Assembly: GCF_002994745.2 (NCBI RefSeq)
Contig: NW_020126845.1
Coordinates: 1-64,000 of the forward strand
Direction: 5' to 3'
DNA length: 64,000 nucleotides
Source: Rosa chinensis
Lineage: Eukaryota > Streptophyta > Magnoliopsida > Rosales > Rosaceae
Made by a program: the position numbers and the translations under genes. The notes under the pieces are model-generated. The model was not told the DNA's origin, did not search any database, and was given only the letters and a program-made list of their open reading frames with translations. Below, piece after piece: positions 33,789 to 43,530 of the stretch (the stretch's first letter is position 1; each line of letters begins with the position of its first letter).

Positions 33789-35010
33789 TGTTAGTATAAG
33801 TACATAATTGGCATTCCTAAACCCTACTCATGAAGAAGCCCAAGTATGCAGCCCAAGTCCATAATTATTTAATTACAATTTATCCCACAATTGTGGGTGT
33901 CTTGCTGTCGAAGACCCCCTTTGAAGACTTGAAGATCAGTTTGCTGTCAACTTCCCCATCTTAGCATGATAGTTCAATTGCAACTTGCCTCTTCTTCTCT
34001 TTGGGGGATGCTTGTTGTCGAACACCAAGACCAAACCAAGTTTTGAAGATTAGTTCAATTGCAACTTGCTACCTCATCATAGCTTGCTGCCTTGCTACCC
34101 CATCTGAACTTGCTGTCATGTCGAAACACCTTACTGAAGATAGAAGAAGTCTCCTCTTCCTCATGGCTCAGGTAAGCTCATGCATTGCATCTCCTTCAAA
34201 AAGTTATGGGTTTTTCATGGGCTCTCTTCTTGAGTCAGCCTTGGTTAAGGAATTTAGGAGTTAGCTAGCTTGTCAATTTGGTTTTCCAAATTGAATTTTG
34301 GGGAATGGGTTTACATGTGCAATATGAAATTATGGGTCTTTGAGATTAAGGGGTCTTTGAGTGAACTATCCTTTCTCTTCCTCTCTATATATATGGGTTC
34401 TCTGTTCCTATTTGGGCATTGAAAATACTTTGTTTTTTTATCCCTTTGTTTATCAAGAGTTATCTCTTGGTTTTCTATTTTTCAAAGTGTCTTGTTCCAC
34501 GTTGAAAACAATTTGAAAAACACAAAACCATTCATGCATATTCATCTCTTTCATCCCATGAGGTCAATTGGGTAATGCAAACTTCAAAGGTAAAATCTTC
34601 AAAAAGGACTTGCTGTGTTCATAGCTTGTGTCTTAGTAAGATTTCTGAGTTGTTCACTTGTGTAAACAATTAGCAAGATTTGAGTATAAACAGTCTAGTG
34701 AGTGAGTCTAGAAGGTTGCCGCTATCAGTGTAACTCGGTGTTGTAATCTTGTGATTTGGTTTCATTAGTGATTTGGTTTTGGTTTTTCAAGAGTAAAGGC
34801 CACACAAATGTTTTCCCTTGATAGGGTTTTGCTGCGTCAACAAAACATGTGTTCTTCATTGCTTTAGTTGGTTTGGTTGATTGTTCAATACATTCTGTTC
34901 AATATCAGCACTCAGGATTGATCACCCAGTTGCAATCCCTGAGTAAGTTTTTGAACGAAAAATTGGTTGTGAGCCTATTCACCCCCTCTAGGCTCTTTCT
35001 AGGATCTTCA
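33789..35010 (+). repeat. 3' LTR of the large copia element
   Basis: Starts TGTTAGTATAAG directly after the polypurine tract and ends GGATCTTCA before the AGTTT TSD. Divergence from the 5' LTR is visible but modest. Confidence 0.92.
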
Positions 35011-35015
35011 AGTTT

Positions 35016-36471
35016 TGTTATTTCAAATGTTTTATTTTCAATGATTTCTGAAAAAGTAACTAGTATTGTTTTAATTTCGATTTTGAAATTCTACGATCAC
35101 ACATCAGATTCGGTATTAGGTACTTAATCTCACCTACACCTGTTTTGGGGCATGAGAGTTTCAGAAATCAGGCCCTTAATTGTTTAAGTACTATTGGCCA
35201 TCTAATTGCTGCATTTCAAGCTATCTCTAGCCAGCTTGCTGCTTGTTCATGGAAGGCAATAACAGGATTGGAAATAGCATGGCACATCACTTGGCTTGTC
35301 AACGATTGCATGGACGTGGCCATCAGTATTATGGCGGAGTTAAGGCTCCGCAATCTTGTTTGAGGCTGACCTTGCGCTGTTATACTTATATCTAGTTAAT
35401 TGATGCTTTTCTTGTATATATTGAATTGCTAGTTTGCTACTCGATCGATCAAGATAACTGGAATTCTTGTTTCCTTGTCCAAGATTATCCCACGTGATTC
35501 TTCGTATGGGATTTTGAGGAGGCCACCTTATGATCTATCTCATTTCTTGAATCTCAGTTTTTCAGCTACGAGTCCAATTCATTAATTTTTCTATCACGAA
35601 AAATAAAAAATGTAACTGGGGTAATAATGTTGGTTTACCGAAACGTTGACAATAACTGTTCAAATAAGTATTCAGTCCACAAATTATTAGAATTCAGTTT
35701 ATGGCAAAACTCACATTTCAGGCACCAGATCTAAACACTAGCGATTTCTTCCCCAGTTTCCTCTTTGCTTTGTGTTTTTCTCTTTGTTTTCTTATTTATT
35801 TAATATTTTATTTTAATTTTACATGTTTGAACTGTTTTTTCATTTGTATCTCCCATATACCTTCAGTTTTCAATAACAAAAACCTAGTAAAAGTTTCTCT
35901 CTCTCTTTTTTCAACAAAATGTTATCTGCAAATTGATCATAGAAGACCTACTATAGGTCTAATTGAGTACCTTTACTCTTATCTTTCTTTTTTCTTTATG
36001 CATGCTTGAAGTCAGAGTTTGGAGTTCAAAAATCTTTATTTTTTTATTTTTTTTATTTTTTTTATTTTTTAAAGAACTACTATTAGGTCTACTAGGCCAT
36101 TTAAATCTTTGCCCTCACAAAGGAAGATGTGGATCGACTCTTCTGATACTACGTACGTATGCATTGATACACATTTGCAGATATACTTGCAGTTAGCTAA
36201 TTTAAAAAGCTCATTCATTAGGACATTAGGTTATGATCGATAAACGCCAAAGTATTACATTCTTGACCAAAAGAAGAAGAAAAACCTTTGACAAGAAAAA
36301 AATCCACAGTACGTTTATGAAGCATGAAGGGCACTGTAATCAAATCCACGTAAAGCCATTTGGAAACTCGAAACACACACTGTGATTTTATAATATCAGC
36401 TACCAGCCTTGGTCAATTGCTGGTAAAGGCTGGGCCGCCGGGGTTGATCAGCTGTGGCCAGTGGCCGAGGA
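35016..36471. other. Low-copy-looking sequence with one unassigned ORF
   Basis: An open frame at 35145-35363 (72 codons, plus strand, containing AACSWKAITGLEIAWHITWL and ending RLRNLV) has mixed composition and could be a terminal exon of an unknown gene disrupted by the copia insertion upstream. I do not recognise it. The rest (35380-36471) is AT-rich with T-runs near 36040-36070 and no gene that I can support. Confidence 0.35.
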
Positions 36472-36722
36472 TTATTTGTGATGCTGAGAATCTGGTCCTC
36501 CCGGTACGAGTCTATCTGAGAGTGACCTTCTTCTAGAATGCTCTAGTAATTTGGACACATCAATACCTAGGTAGTCTTGCAGACGTTGTTTGTTGCTGTC
36601 TCTATTTTCTTCAGGATGACCTGGTGCACCAGAAGGCTACGTGCATTTGAAGGCATGAGCATCATGGAGAAGGTGATTAGTAAGAGAACTAACACCCTTG
36701 CACTAATAATTGTATCCGCCAT
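36472..36722 (-). pseudogene. CLE signalling-peptide precursor (CLE1-7-like), one frameshift
   Basis: CLE precursors are small secreted proteins cut to a 12-residue peptide that binds CLAVATA1-family receptor kinases. Reading from the ATG at 36722, the first ~30 residues form a signal peptide: charged start, hydrophobic VLVLLLITFSMMLM, then PSNARS, a likely cleavage region. That frame stops near 36570. One frame over, from about 36630, it continues with LQDYLGIDVSKLLEHSRRRSL and ends DRLVPGGPDSQHHK, TAA at 36472. RLVPGGPDSQHH fits the CLE motif and is closest to the Arabidopsis CLE1-7 form (R-x-S-P-G-G-P-D-P-x-H-H), with V for S at position 3 and S for P at position 9. The total length of about 83 codons and lack of introns fit the family. 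The single 1-base shift around 36628-36635 may be a mutation or a sequence error. A TATA candidate lies 95 bases upstream. Confidence 0.75.
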
Positions 36723-36815
36723 GCGAATCAAGTGGAGGTGATTAAGCTAGGTTTTTTGACTGAGAACGTGGGTAAGTTGCAGCACACCCTCCTAACTATT
36801 CTATATATGTGTAGA

Positions 36816-36826
36816 GTATATATAGG
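36816..36826 (-). promoter_or_regulatory. TATA-box candidate for the CLE-like gene
   Basis: The minus strand reads CCTATATATACTC about 95 bases before the ATG at 36722, a spacing suited to a plant TATA box plus short leader. Confidence 0.45.
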
Positions 36827-36829
36827 AAC

Positions 36830-37550
36830 ATATATATATAAATAAATTAGTATGCATATATATATAATCTGCCAAACAATATTATTAGTTAAGCTAGCTC
36901 TGAGCATACTAATTTATTTGGAGCTAGACATTAGCTCTAGTCATGGTTGTCTGACAAGGTCATGTAGTGGAAAGTTAACATGTAGACCGACAAGGTCTTC
37001 AATGGAGATTTGAGTGTCTACATGGTTGTCTTCGTAACTTTTGTGTTGTCTTCACTACCGAAATTAAACATGCCCTCTCAAGAATCGTAGGGTTGCTCTT
37101 ATGTAGTCCGGTGTGTAATGTTTATTTGAATAGGGTTGGGGAGGTTAATTAAATAATTATATTAGGAAGAATTGATTTATAGTACCAACTAATAATCCTG
37201 AATTAAGATGAGAGTCGTTCCAAAAACAAAGCCCATACATAAAACATCAGCACTACCTTGATAGCTTAATCTGCAAACCCATGGTTGATGGTGGTTGCAA
37301 GTGAAAAGAATATTCTAACCCATAACTTTTTATCTCTTTTGGATCCCAGATATTGATTTCTATTTTTTGAACTCTTTTATGTACTACAGAATCTTGGTTG
37401 AGGTGGAGATCCAATCTGACATAGCTTTAATTTATAAGCGACGTGTACCTTATCCTCGTCAAAAGATCGACCTATTGAGCCGTGCATAGCTTTATAAACT
37501 TTCATCGATCTAATCTATTCGGTTCTTTGTCATCATTACACATTATTATA
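36830..37550. other. AT-rich intergenic DNA, nothing identified
   Basis: No frame, repeat or terminal structure that I can support. It would be the upstream region of the CLE-like gene. Confidence 0.5.
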
Positions 37551-38215
37551 CATATACTAAAGCTGAGTTGGGGTTACTATTTTCAATTGTTCATACGTGT
37601 TGAGAAATGACGCAACTGTCCCTGGGTTTGGGTTTGAATCACAAAGTTGCTGCAGGTGTTTTTGGAGAGTCAGAAAAGTGCTGTGAGGGTTTTGGGGAGA
37701 GCGCATATTAAAACTGAGTTGAGGTGGTGAGTTGAGATCGGGGTGGGAAATGACGTAGTTGTCCCTGCTTTTATTGATGTAGCTGTTCGATATGTGGGTG
37801 AAAATGTGAAATCCCTAATGTTGTTTAATATATCAACTACGAAATGGTTTGGTTTTTTGTTTTGTTTTGGTCGAGAATCCAGAATCATCGAGAGAGAGAG
37901 AGAGGGGGGGGGGGGGAGAGGGAGAGCACTTCAGACTGAGAGTGTGCTAGAACGATTTAGAGATAGAGAGAGAGAGAGATCTGATCCCTCATCGTTGCAG
38001 GCAGAAAGAGAGAGGTATTGAGCTTTGCTGTTTTGTATTGGTTGTGTTTTATTCAAGGTGATTTTCTTGAATTCATTATGTGTGTTTTTCAGTTTTGTAG
38101 TGGTTATAATCGGTGTTTGCTTCGTTTTTTTCTTGTATATGCTATATGTAAAAAGAGTCTCGACCATATTATGATCCCACATTTAACAGCTAAAAGACTA
38201 TTTTAGACAAGACCA
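37551..38215 (+). other. GA-rich transposon leader-like segment, possibly a truncated Helitron 5' end
   Basis: TACTAAAGCTGAGTTGGGGTTAC near 37556 resembles the start of some plant Helitrons. It is followed by (GA)n and poly-G tracts (37890-37980) and then T-rich intron-like sequence, the same order as in the Helitron leader at 20717-21400. No 3' hairpin/CTRR end was found and the first TC is not clear, so this is tentative. Confidence 0.3.
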
Positions 38216-38554
38216 AATTATCAAATAAAAAGCAGTTATTTCGACTTCTGCTGGCGCAGCCGACAACACAGTGTGGTTGGCGGTGACGACCGAAGCGGTG
38301 AGGTCACAGTTTTTTGGTGACTTTCGGAGAAGGTCAACCTTCGTCGGTGATCCGATTCAAACCGAGAGGATCCGAATCGGATTCTGTAGCACCGGATGTG
38401 TGGACCACGTTGTTGCTTCGTTCTTTCTCTGGCTAAATCCCCTAATCCATAAGATTTTGCAAACCGTGTAATCTCATTCTCTCAGACTCTCTCTCCCTCT
38501 ATCTACGACTGTGGCTTCGATGGAACTCAGAAAGAATGAATGCAAAGGAGTGCT

Positions 38555-38724
38555 TGGTGTCCTATCAAACAGAAAACTTTCATACTCTATTTGAAAATGG
38601 GACTAGGGTCTGATTTGATGTTGACCAGTGACCTTATAGATATGTATAGTAAATGTGGTAAATTGGGAAGTGCACGTGATGTGTTTGATAGAATGTCGGA
38701 GAGAGATGTGGTTTCCTGGACAAG
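38555..38724 (+). pseudogene. PPR protein fragment (left part)
   Basis: One frame reads [21 protein letters not shown] then [20 protein letters not shown], the helical-repeat consensus of plant PLS-class pentatricopeptide proteins, which bind organellar RNA. It ends at SWT, exactly where the hAT-like element at 38725 begins. PPR-like sequence resumes after that element at 41186, so the two were one gene. Upstream (38230-38540) has a coding feel but no clear PPR match or start. Confidence 0.75.
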
Positions 38725-39001
38725 TCCAGGGACGTAGCCACTCATAAGGCTACTTGGGCTATAGTCTAAGGGAAAATTTGGCCCAAAATGTGTCAAGTAG
38801 GCGTATATCCCAAATAAATAAAATATTAATGCTTCGAGAAGAGTTGATGGGTTGCTGCTGACAAGTCCAGGGACGTAGCCACTCATAAGGCTACTTGGGC
38901 TATAGTCCAAGGGAAAATTTGGCCCAAAATGTGTCAAGTAGGCGTATATCCCAAATAAATAAATAAATAAATAAAATATTAATGCTTCGAGAAGAGTTGA
39001 T
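38720..39001. repeat. 141-bp tandem duplication of the hAT-like left end
   Basis: ACAAGTCCAGGGACGTAGCC and the following 120 bases occur at 38720 and again at 38861. The unit starts inside the flanking target sequence (ACAAGT is PPR coding sequence in the first copy), so both transposon end and some target DNA were duplicated. Confidence 0.85.
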
Positions 39002-39704
39002 GGGTTGCTGCTGTCGGTCCCGACTCTCAAACACCAAACCCATCGGCCGTCTCCCGGTTCAGAACTTCAGATCGGTTCCGCCTTCAAGAGTTCCAGGCTC
39101 TAGCCACCGAGCCACCTCCCTTTTTAGAGTTTCAGTCCCCTGCCTGAGCTACCTCTTCCGCCACGGTCTGCATCTCTGTGAGTTTACGACAGAGTATCTC
39201 AGATTCTCAGAGTTTCAGTCCACCGAGCGACCTCCAATCCCTGAATCTCAAATTCTCAGGTAGCTCCACTACCAAGCTGATGATGTTTGAAACTTTGAAT
39301 CGTGAATTCGTAATGTTTGGTGTTTAATGGACTGGGTGAGGTCGTAATTTACTGAATTGCTGATGAAGTGATAATGTTTGTTTGATAATTGGGAATGGGC
39401 AGGGAATGGGTTGTCCAGATTGTGTTGTTTGGTCCTGGTTTGGTCACTTTGGTGTTTTCCCGTGAGGTCGAAACTCGAAAACTCATGATGGTTTTTTTTT
39501 TTTTGGCAAGGATTGTTGATGATGTTCATCATGTTTGATAAATAATAATTGCTTGTCCGTGATAATTGATGACCTTTATGCAATTGTAATTGGCTTGCCT
39601 TGGTCTGATTTGAGATGAAAGTTCTGTTTATTTTGATGGGTTTTGTTCATTATGTCCATTTTGGAGAAACATTGTGTTTGATAAGTTTCAAGAAATAGTT
39701 TTTA

Positions 39705-40564
39705 GGGTAAATTCCTCCTATGGTACCTGAGGTATTGCTACTTGGACAGTTTGATACCTGATGTATTAAAGGGGACATTTTGGTACCTGAAGTTAGACTC
39801 CGTTTGACACTTTGATACTTCTGTTAATTTTTCTGTTAAATGTAAGGATAAAATTGACATTTAGAATATATGTATAAAAACATAATAAAAAAACATGAGT
39901 TTGTGGGTTGATTGTCGTTCTTCATAATTTTATAGGTATGAATTAATGTTTATAAGTTATGTTGAAGGTGAAATATTCGAATTTTATGTTTACTATATAG
40001 TAATCATATAATGAACACCCATGAGAGTACTCCATTGAAACTAGTCTCGTACAACTAAATTTTTTTAAACATAAAATTCAATTATGTCAACTTTAACATA
40101 ACCCAAAAGCGTTAATTCATTTTCATTTTCTCCTAAATGACCCAAAAAATGATGAAGACCTAAAATAATATCATCGCATTGTGTTTATGAAGAGGGGAAA
40201 AATCCAAGTTTTGGAAGAAAAATTAGTGGTTTCATAGAGAATAGTACCCAAAAAAAAAATCTGATTATTATATTTCTTTAACATAAAATTCGAATATTTC
40301 ACCTTCAACATAACTCATAAACATTAATTCATACCTATAAATTATGAAGAACGGCAATCAACCCACAATCTCATGTTTTTTTATTATGTTTTTATACATA
40401 TATTCTAAATGTCAATTTTATCCTTACATTTAACAGAAAAATTAACAGAAGTACCAAAGTGTCAAACAGAGTCTAACTTCAGGTACCAAACAGTCCCCTT
40501 TAATACATCGGGTATCAAACTGTCCAAGTAGCAATACCTCAGGTACCATAGGAGGAATTTACCC
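39705..40564. mobile_element. Fold-back MULE-type MITE with ~290-bp inverted arms
   Basis: The left arm starts GGGTAAATTCCTCCTATGG and the right arm is its inverse, ending CCATAGGAGGAATTTACCC. Near-perfect pairing extends inward about 290 bases (to roughly 39995 and 40275). Nine-base flanks TAGTTTTTA (39696-39704 and 40565-40573) are identical. There is no coding capacity. It lies within the hAT-like element and is younger than it. Confidence 0.92.
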
Positions 40565-40775
40565 TAGTTTTTAAGTTTAGAACTAGAAATGGTATATAAA
40601 GAAGTCTTTAAGTTTATGTGTTGTTAATTCTAGTCATACTGGTCATATTTTAGGCACCGAGGCTTGCTGTCAAGGAAAGTCAAAGGCCGGTGTATCCATT
40701 TCCTGCTAATATAGGACAGGATGAGATGAAACTATTCTTTTGCTCAATGTGGTTGATTCCAAGATTGGTGGTGTC

Positions 40776-41077
40776 ATGAGGATTGTGAAGGTTCAAGGAA
40801 GCCACGTTATTAGATCAATTGAGAGAAAAGACAGGCACAACAAGATCTACACGTCCAAGGGCCGAAGAGACAGGAGGTCCGGCTTTCAGCTCAGCCTGTC
40901 ATAGAGTTCTATGATGTTCAAGACCGTCTTGGCTTTGATAGACCAAGCAAGGCCATTGACTAGCTCATTCACAAGGCCAAGGCCACCATTAAAGCTCTCG
41001 AAGATTCTTCTACTACACACCAATCTCAGCATCACCAAGGAGGCAATGCCGAGCTAGAAACAGTCAAAACTCATTAG
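40776..41077 (+). pseudogene. Captured TCP transcription-factor domain (class II, CIN-like)
   Basis: TCP proteins are plant bHLH-like DNA-binding factors controlling cell proliferation and leaf shape. The plus strand reads VKVQGSHVIRSIERKDRHNK, then IYTSKGRRDRR (basic region), then after a 1-base shift RLSAQPVIEFYDVQD, RLGFDRPSKAID and, past a TAG in the place of the usual Trp, LIHKAKATIKALED. This covers the whole TCP domain, and VQDRLGFDRPSKA with RLSA marks class II (CIN) members. It lacks the rest of the protein, has one frameshift and one nonsense codon, and sits inside the hAT-like element, so it is best read as a captured and decayed host fragment. Confidence 0.85.
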
Positions 41078-41185
41078 CCTTTGCCAAAGGCCCTTTGGAT
41101 GAGAGCACTATGAAAAGAGTTCGGCGCAAAATTTTGTATGGCTAAAATTAGCCCAACCCTCCAAGGATTCCTGGCTACGTCCCTG

Positions 41186-41350
41186 TGGACAACTTTAAGC
41201 TTAAACAATGGCAATGCCAAGGGGTCATTATCTCTCTTTTTCAACTAATCAGAAGGCGTCTGGGATCTTGGGCATTGTTGATCATGGAATGCAAAATCAC
41301 AGTATGTGCGTTAAGTCTGGTTATGAATGGGTTGCAGTTGTGAACAATTG
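41186..41350 (+). pseudogene. PPR protein fragment (right part)
   Basis: After the hAT-like element the frame GILGIVDHGMQNHSMCVKSG followed by YEWVAVVNN resembles the stretch between PPR repeats (IHSLCVKSG...VVNN). It then runs into stops and intron-like T-rich sequence. Together with 38555-38724 it shows a PPR gene split by transposon insertion. Confidence 0.6.
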
Positions 41351-41385
41351 TTTTCTTTTAACACTATTGTAGTATTCACTGCAAG

Positions 41386-42546
41386 TAGGCCTGACATTTA
41401 AACCCGTAACCCGCAAACCCACACGCTAAAACACGCACAAACCCCCCCCCCCCCGTTTATTAATTCGGGCTAAAAAAGCCCGCACGCAAAAAACCTGCAA
41501 ATTAACTGGTTTGCAGGCTAACCCGTTGGAACCCGTTAACTCAAAATCTTTCCCAAAAAACCCATTTCCCATTACCCATACAGGTTCCCTTTTTCTTTCT
41601 TTTTTCAACCAGGGCATTTTTATAATTTTTCTTATTCCCCATGAGGATCCGACAGTTGGATCTTCGTATAATTGTGAAAAGATGATTCAAAAGGAAATCC
41701 GTGAGGATTTGACCGTTGGATCGACGTATAATTTTGTGAGGATGATTCTAAAGGCGATCTGGGATGATCCAACCGTTGGATCTTCGTATAATTGTGCAAA
41801 GATGATTCAAAATGCGATCCGTGAGGATCCGACCATTGGATCGTCATATAAATTTGTGAGGATGATTCTAAGGGCGATCCGGGATGATCCAACCATTGGA
41901 TCTTCGTATAATTTTGAGAGGATGAACCTACGGGTGATCCGTGAGGATCTGACCGTTAGATCATTGTATAAATTGGTAAAGATGATCATCTAGGTGATCT
42001 GTGAGGATTTAGCCGTTGGATCGTCATATAAATAGGTAAAGATGATCCTCTAGGTGATCCGACCGTTGGATCTTTGTATAATTTTGAGAGGATGAACCTA
42101 AGGGCGATTGGTGAGGATTCGATCGTTGGATCATCATATAGATAGATAAAGATGATCATCTAGGTGATCTGTGAGGGTCCGACCGTTGGATCGTCGTATA
42201 GTCGTATAATTGTGATTTGTGAATTATTTTTTGTCAAAAAAGGAAAGGAAAAAAATCTAAAAAGGTAGAAAATAAAAAATAAAAATAAAAAATAGAAAAC
42301 CAAAAAAGTTCATACAGAGAAAATGGCAAATGAGGGGTTATATACATAAGTCTTAATTGGTTTTAATTGCTTTGATAAAAAGTTAAAAAAAAAAAAATGT
42401 TTACTGGTTTTAACGGGTTCCAATGGAAAACCCGCAAACCTGCCGGGTTTGGCTTGCGAAACCTGTTAAGCTAACGGGTTCTTACCGGTTCGGCCCGTTA
42501 AGAACCTGCACCGTACCCGCACTATACCCGCACGTTGCCAGGCCTA
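41386..42546. mobile_element. hAT non-autonomous element, 1.16 kb, perfect 8-bp TSD
   Basis: Starts TAGGCCTGACATTTAAACCCG and ends CGTTGCCAGGCCTA (inverted match). Flanks ACTGCAAG at 41378-41385 and 42547-42554 are identical. Sub-terminal regions are full of AACCCG/CGGGTT motifs on both sides, typical hAT sub-terminal repeats. The middle is a 60-bp tandem repeat. There is no transposase. Confidence 0.9.
41640..42215. repeat. 60-bp tandem repeat, ~10 copies
   Basis: The phrase GGATCCGACCGTTGGATCNTC recurs at about 41646, 41706, 41766, 41826, 41886, 41946, 42006, 42056, 42115 and 42176, i.e. period 60 with one shortened unit. Neighbouring units alternate somewhat (TCTTCGTATAATTGTG versus TCGTCATATAAATTTG), hinting at a 120-bp higher order. 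Open frames on both strands here are repeat artefacts. Confidence 0.88.
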
Positions 42547-42687
42547 ACTGCAAGTCATTTTAGGGTAAGAAAGAGAAAAAACAAAGTAGTTGTTTTGTTG
42601 ATGAGGATGATCCAGCATGTTACCAAGATGGAATTACTTGTTTTTTTTTTTTTTTTTCAATACGATTTGTGTTACTAAAATTTCCAA

Positions 42688-43016
42688 GAGAAAATATTTC
42701 AAACAGTACCCGAACTTAGGCCGACTCCTAACTTCAGTACCCGACTATGCAAAACTATCACTTTAGTACCCTAAGTTTGAAGCTCGACCTAAGAATGGTA
42801 CACGTCGTCCATCACAGCGTTAAGTCTTTGCTATGTGGCAAACCATGAGGGCCCTCAAAATATGCCACATGGTTAGCTAGGTAAAGCCGTGATGAACGGC
42901 GTGTACCATTCTTGGGTCGGACTTCAAACTTGGGGTACCAAAGTGATAGTTTTGCATAGTCGGATACTAAAGTTAAGAATGAGACTTAGTTCGGGTACTG
43001 TTTATAACATTTTCTC
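42688..43016. mobile_element. MULE-type MITE, 329 bp, perfect 9-bp TSD
   Basis: Starts GAGAAAATATTTCAAACAGTACCCG and its inverse closes the element (CGGGTACTGTTTATAACATTTTCTC). Arms pair over about 150 bases each, so nearly the whole element is a hairpin. Nine-base flanks AATTTCCAA (42679-42687 and 43017-43025) are identical. Confidence 0.9.
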
Positions 43017-43025
43017 AATTTCCAA

Positions 43026-43530
43026 AATCAAGAATAATCTTCATTTTTCATTGATTATTGACCCTCAATAAACTTTTTATTGCCCCTAATAAAACTTTTA
43101 TTAGGGGGCAATAAACTTTTTATTAGGGAGTTAATAAAAACTTTACTGAGGAGTAATAAAATGTTTATTGGGAATAATTTGAGGGCAATAAAACTGGACT
43201 CCGGTCCCAGGACTCCAATCTCCGGAGGCTGGAAATCGATCTCCGGTAACCGAATTCCCACTGCAGGTCTCTGGATTTCGGTCTTCGGTTACCAGAATCC
43301 GGCGGCTGATCATGGGAGTCCCCCGAAATTTCCGATGACTTCTTTCTCTCTCTAAGTGAGAAAGAATGAGAGGGCAAAATTTTTCTAAAAATAAATAAAA
43401 ACAATAAAAATACTTAATTGGGTATTAGGACAAAAGATATGTAATTCATTGGGTAAGTAGGAAATCTCATAAGATGTTTGAGTAAGTGGCATTAGTGTCG
43501 CTCAAATTTAGAAAAATGAAAGACGGTGTT
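43026..43530. mobile_element. Diverged copy of the GGGCAATA-type element also seen at 53916-55440
   Basis: Shares with the second element a minisatellite of GGGGCAATARAC-like phrases (here 43055-43195), a CCGG-rich segment, a CT-rich stretch, a GAGGGNAAAAT phrase and the ending GGGTATTAGG...GGGTAAGTRGGAAA. Its left part probably continues before 42688, where a poly-T tract similar to that at 54812 is seen. It hosts the MITE at 42688-43016. Confidence 0.5.

Larger units (their letters stand above)
14798..35010 (+). mobile_element. Ty1-copia retrotransposon, 20.2 kb including nested insertions
   Basis: LTRs of about 1.23 kb start TGTTAGTATAAG and end GGATCTTCA, and the 5-bp flanks AGTTT (14793-14797 and 35011-35015) are identical, so the insertion boundaries are exact. 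Order of parts is 5' LTR, tRNA-iMet PBS, gag with zinc knuckles, protease, GAG-pre-integrase, integrase, then RT and RNase H, which is the Ty1-copia order. Long LTRs, two zinc knuckles and a 1.4-kb 3' noncoding region before the PPT suggest the SIRE/Tork side of the family. Everything between about 18712 and 30123 is later insertion. All reading frames are broken. Confidence 0.92.
38725..41185. mobile_element. hAT-like element carrying a TCP gene fragment
   Basis: Left end (TC)CAGGGACGTAGCCA and right end TGGCTACGTCCCTG are inverted repeats. Flanks TGGACAAG (38717-38724) and TGGACAAC (41186-41193) match at seven of eight bases, an 8-bp TSD as in hAT elements; the exact left base is uncertain by about two. 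It interrupts a PPR gene. Inside are a leader-like region (38985-39260) that ends in CTCAGGTAGC (donor-like), a nested MULE-type MITE (39705-40564) and a truncated TCP domain (40776-41077). No transposase is visible. Confidence 0.75.
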
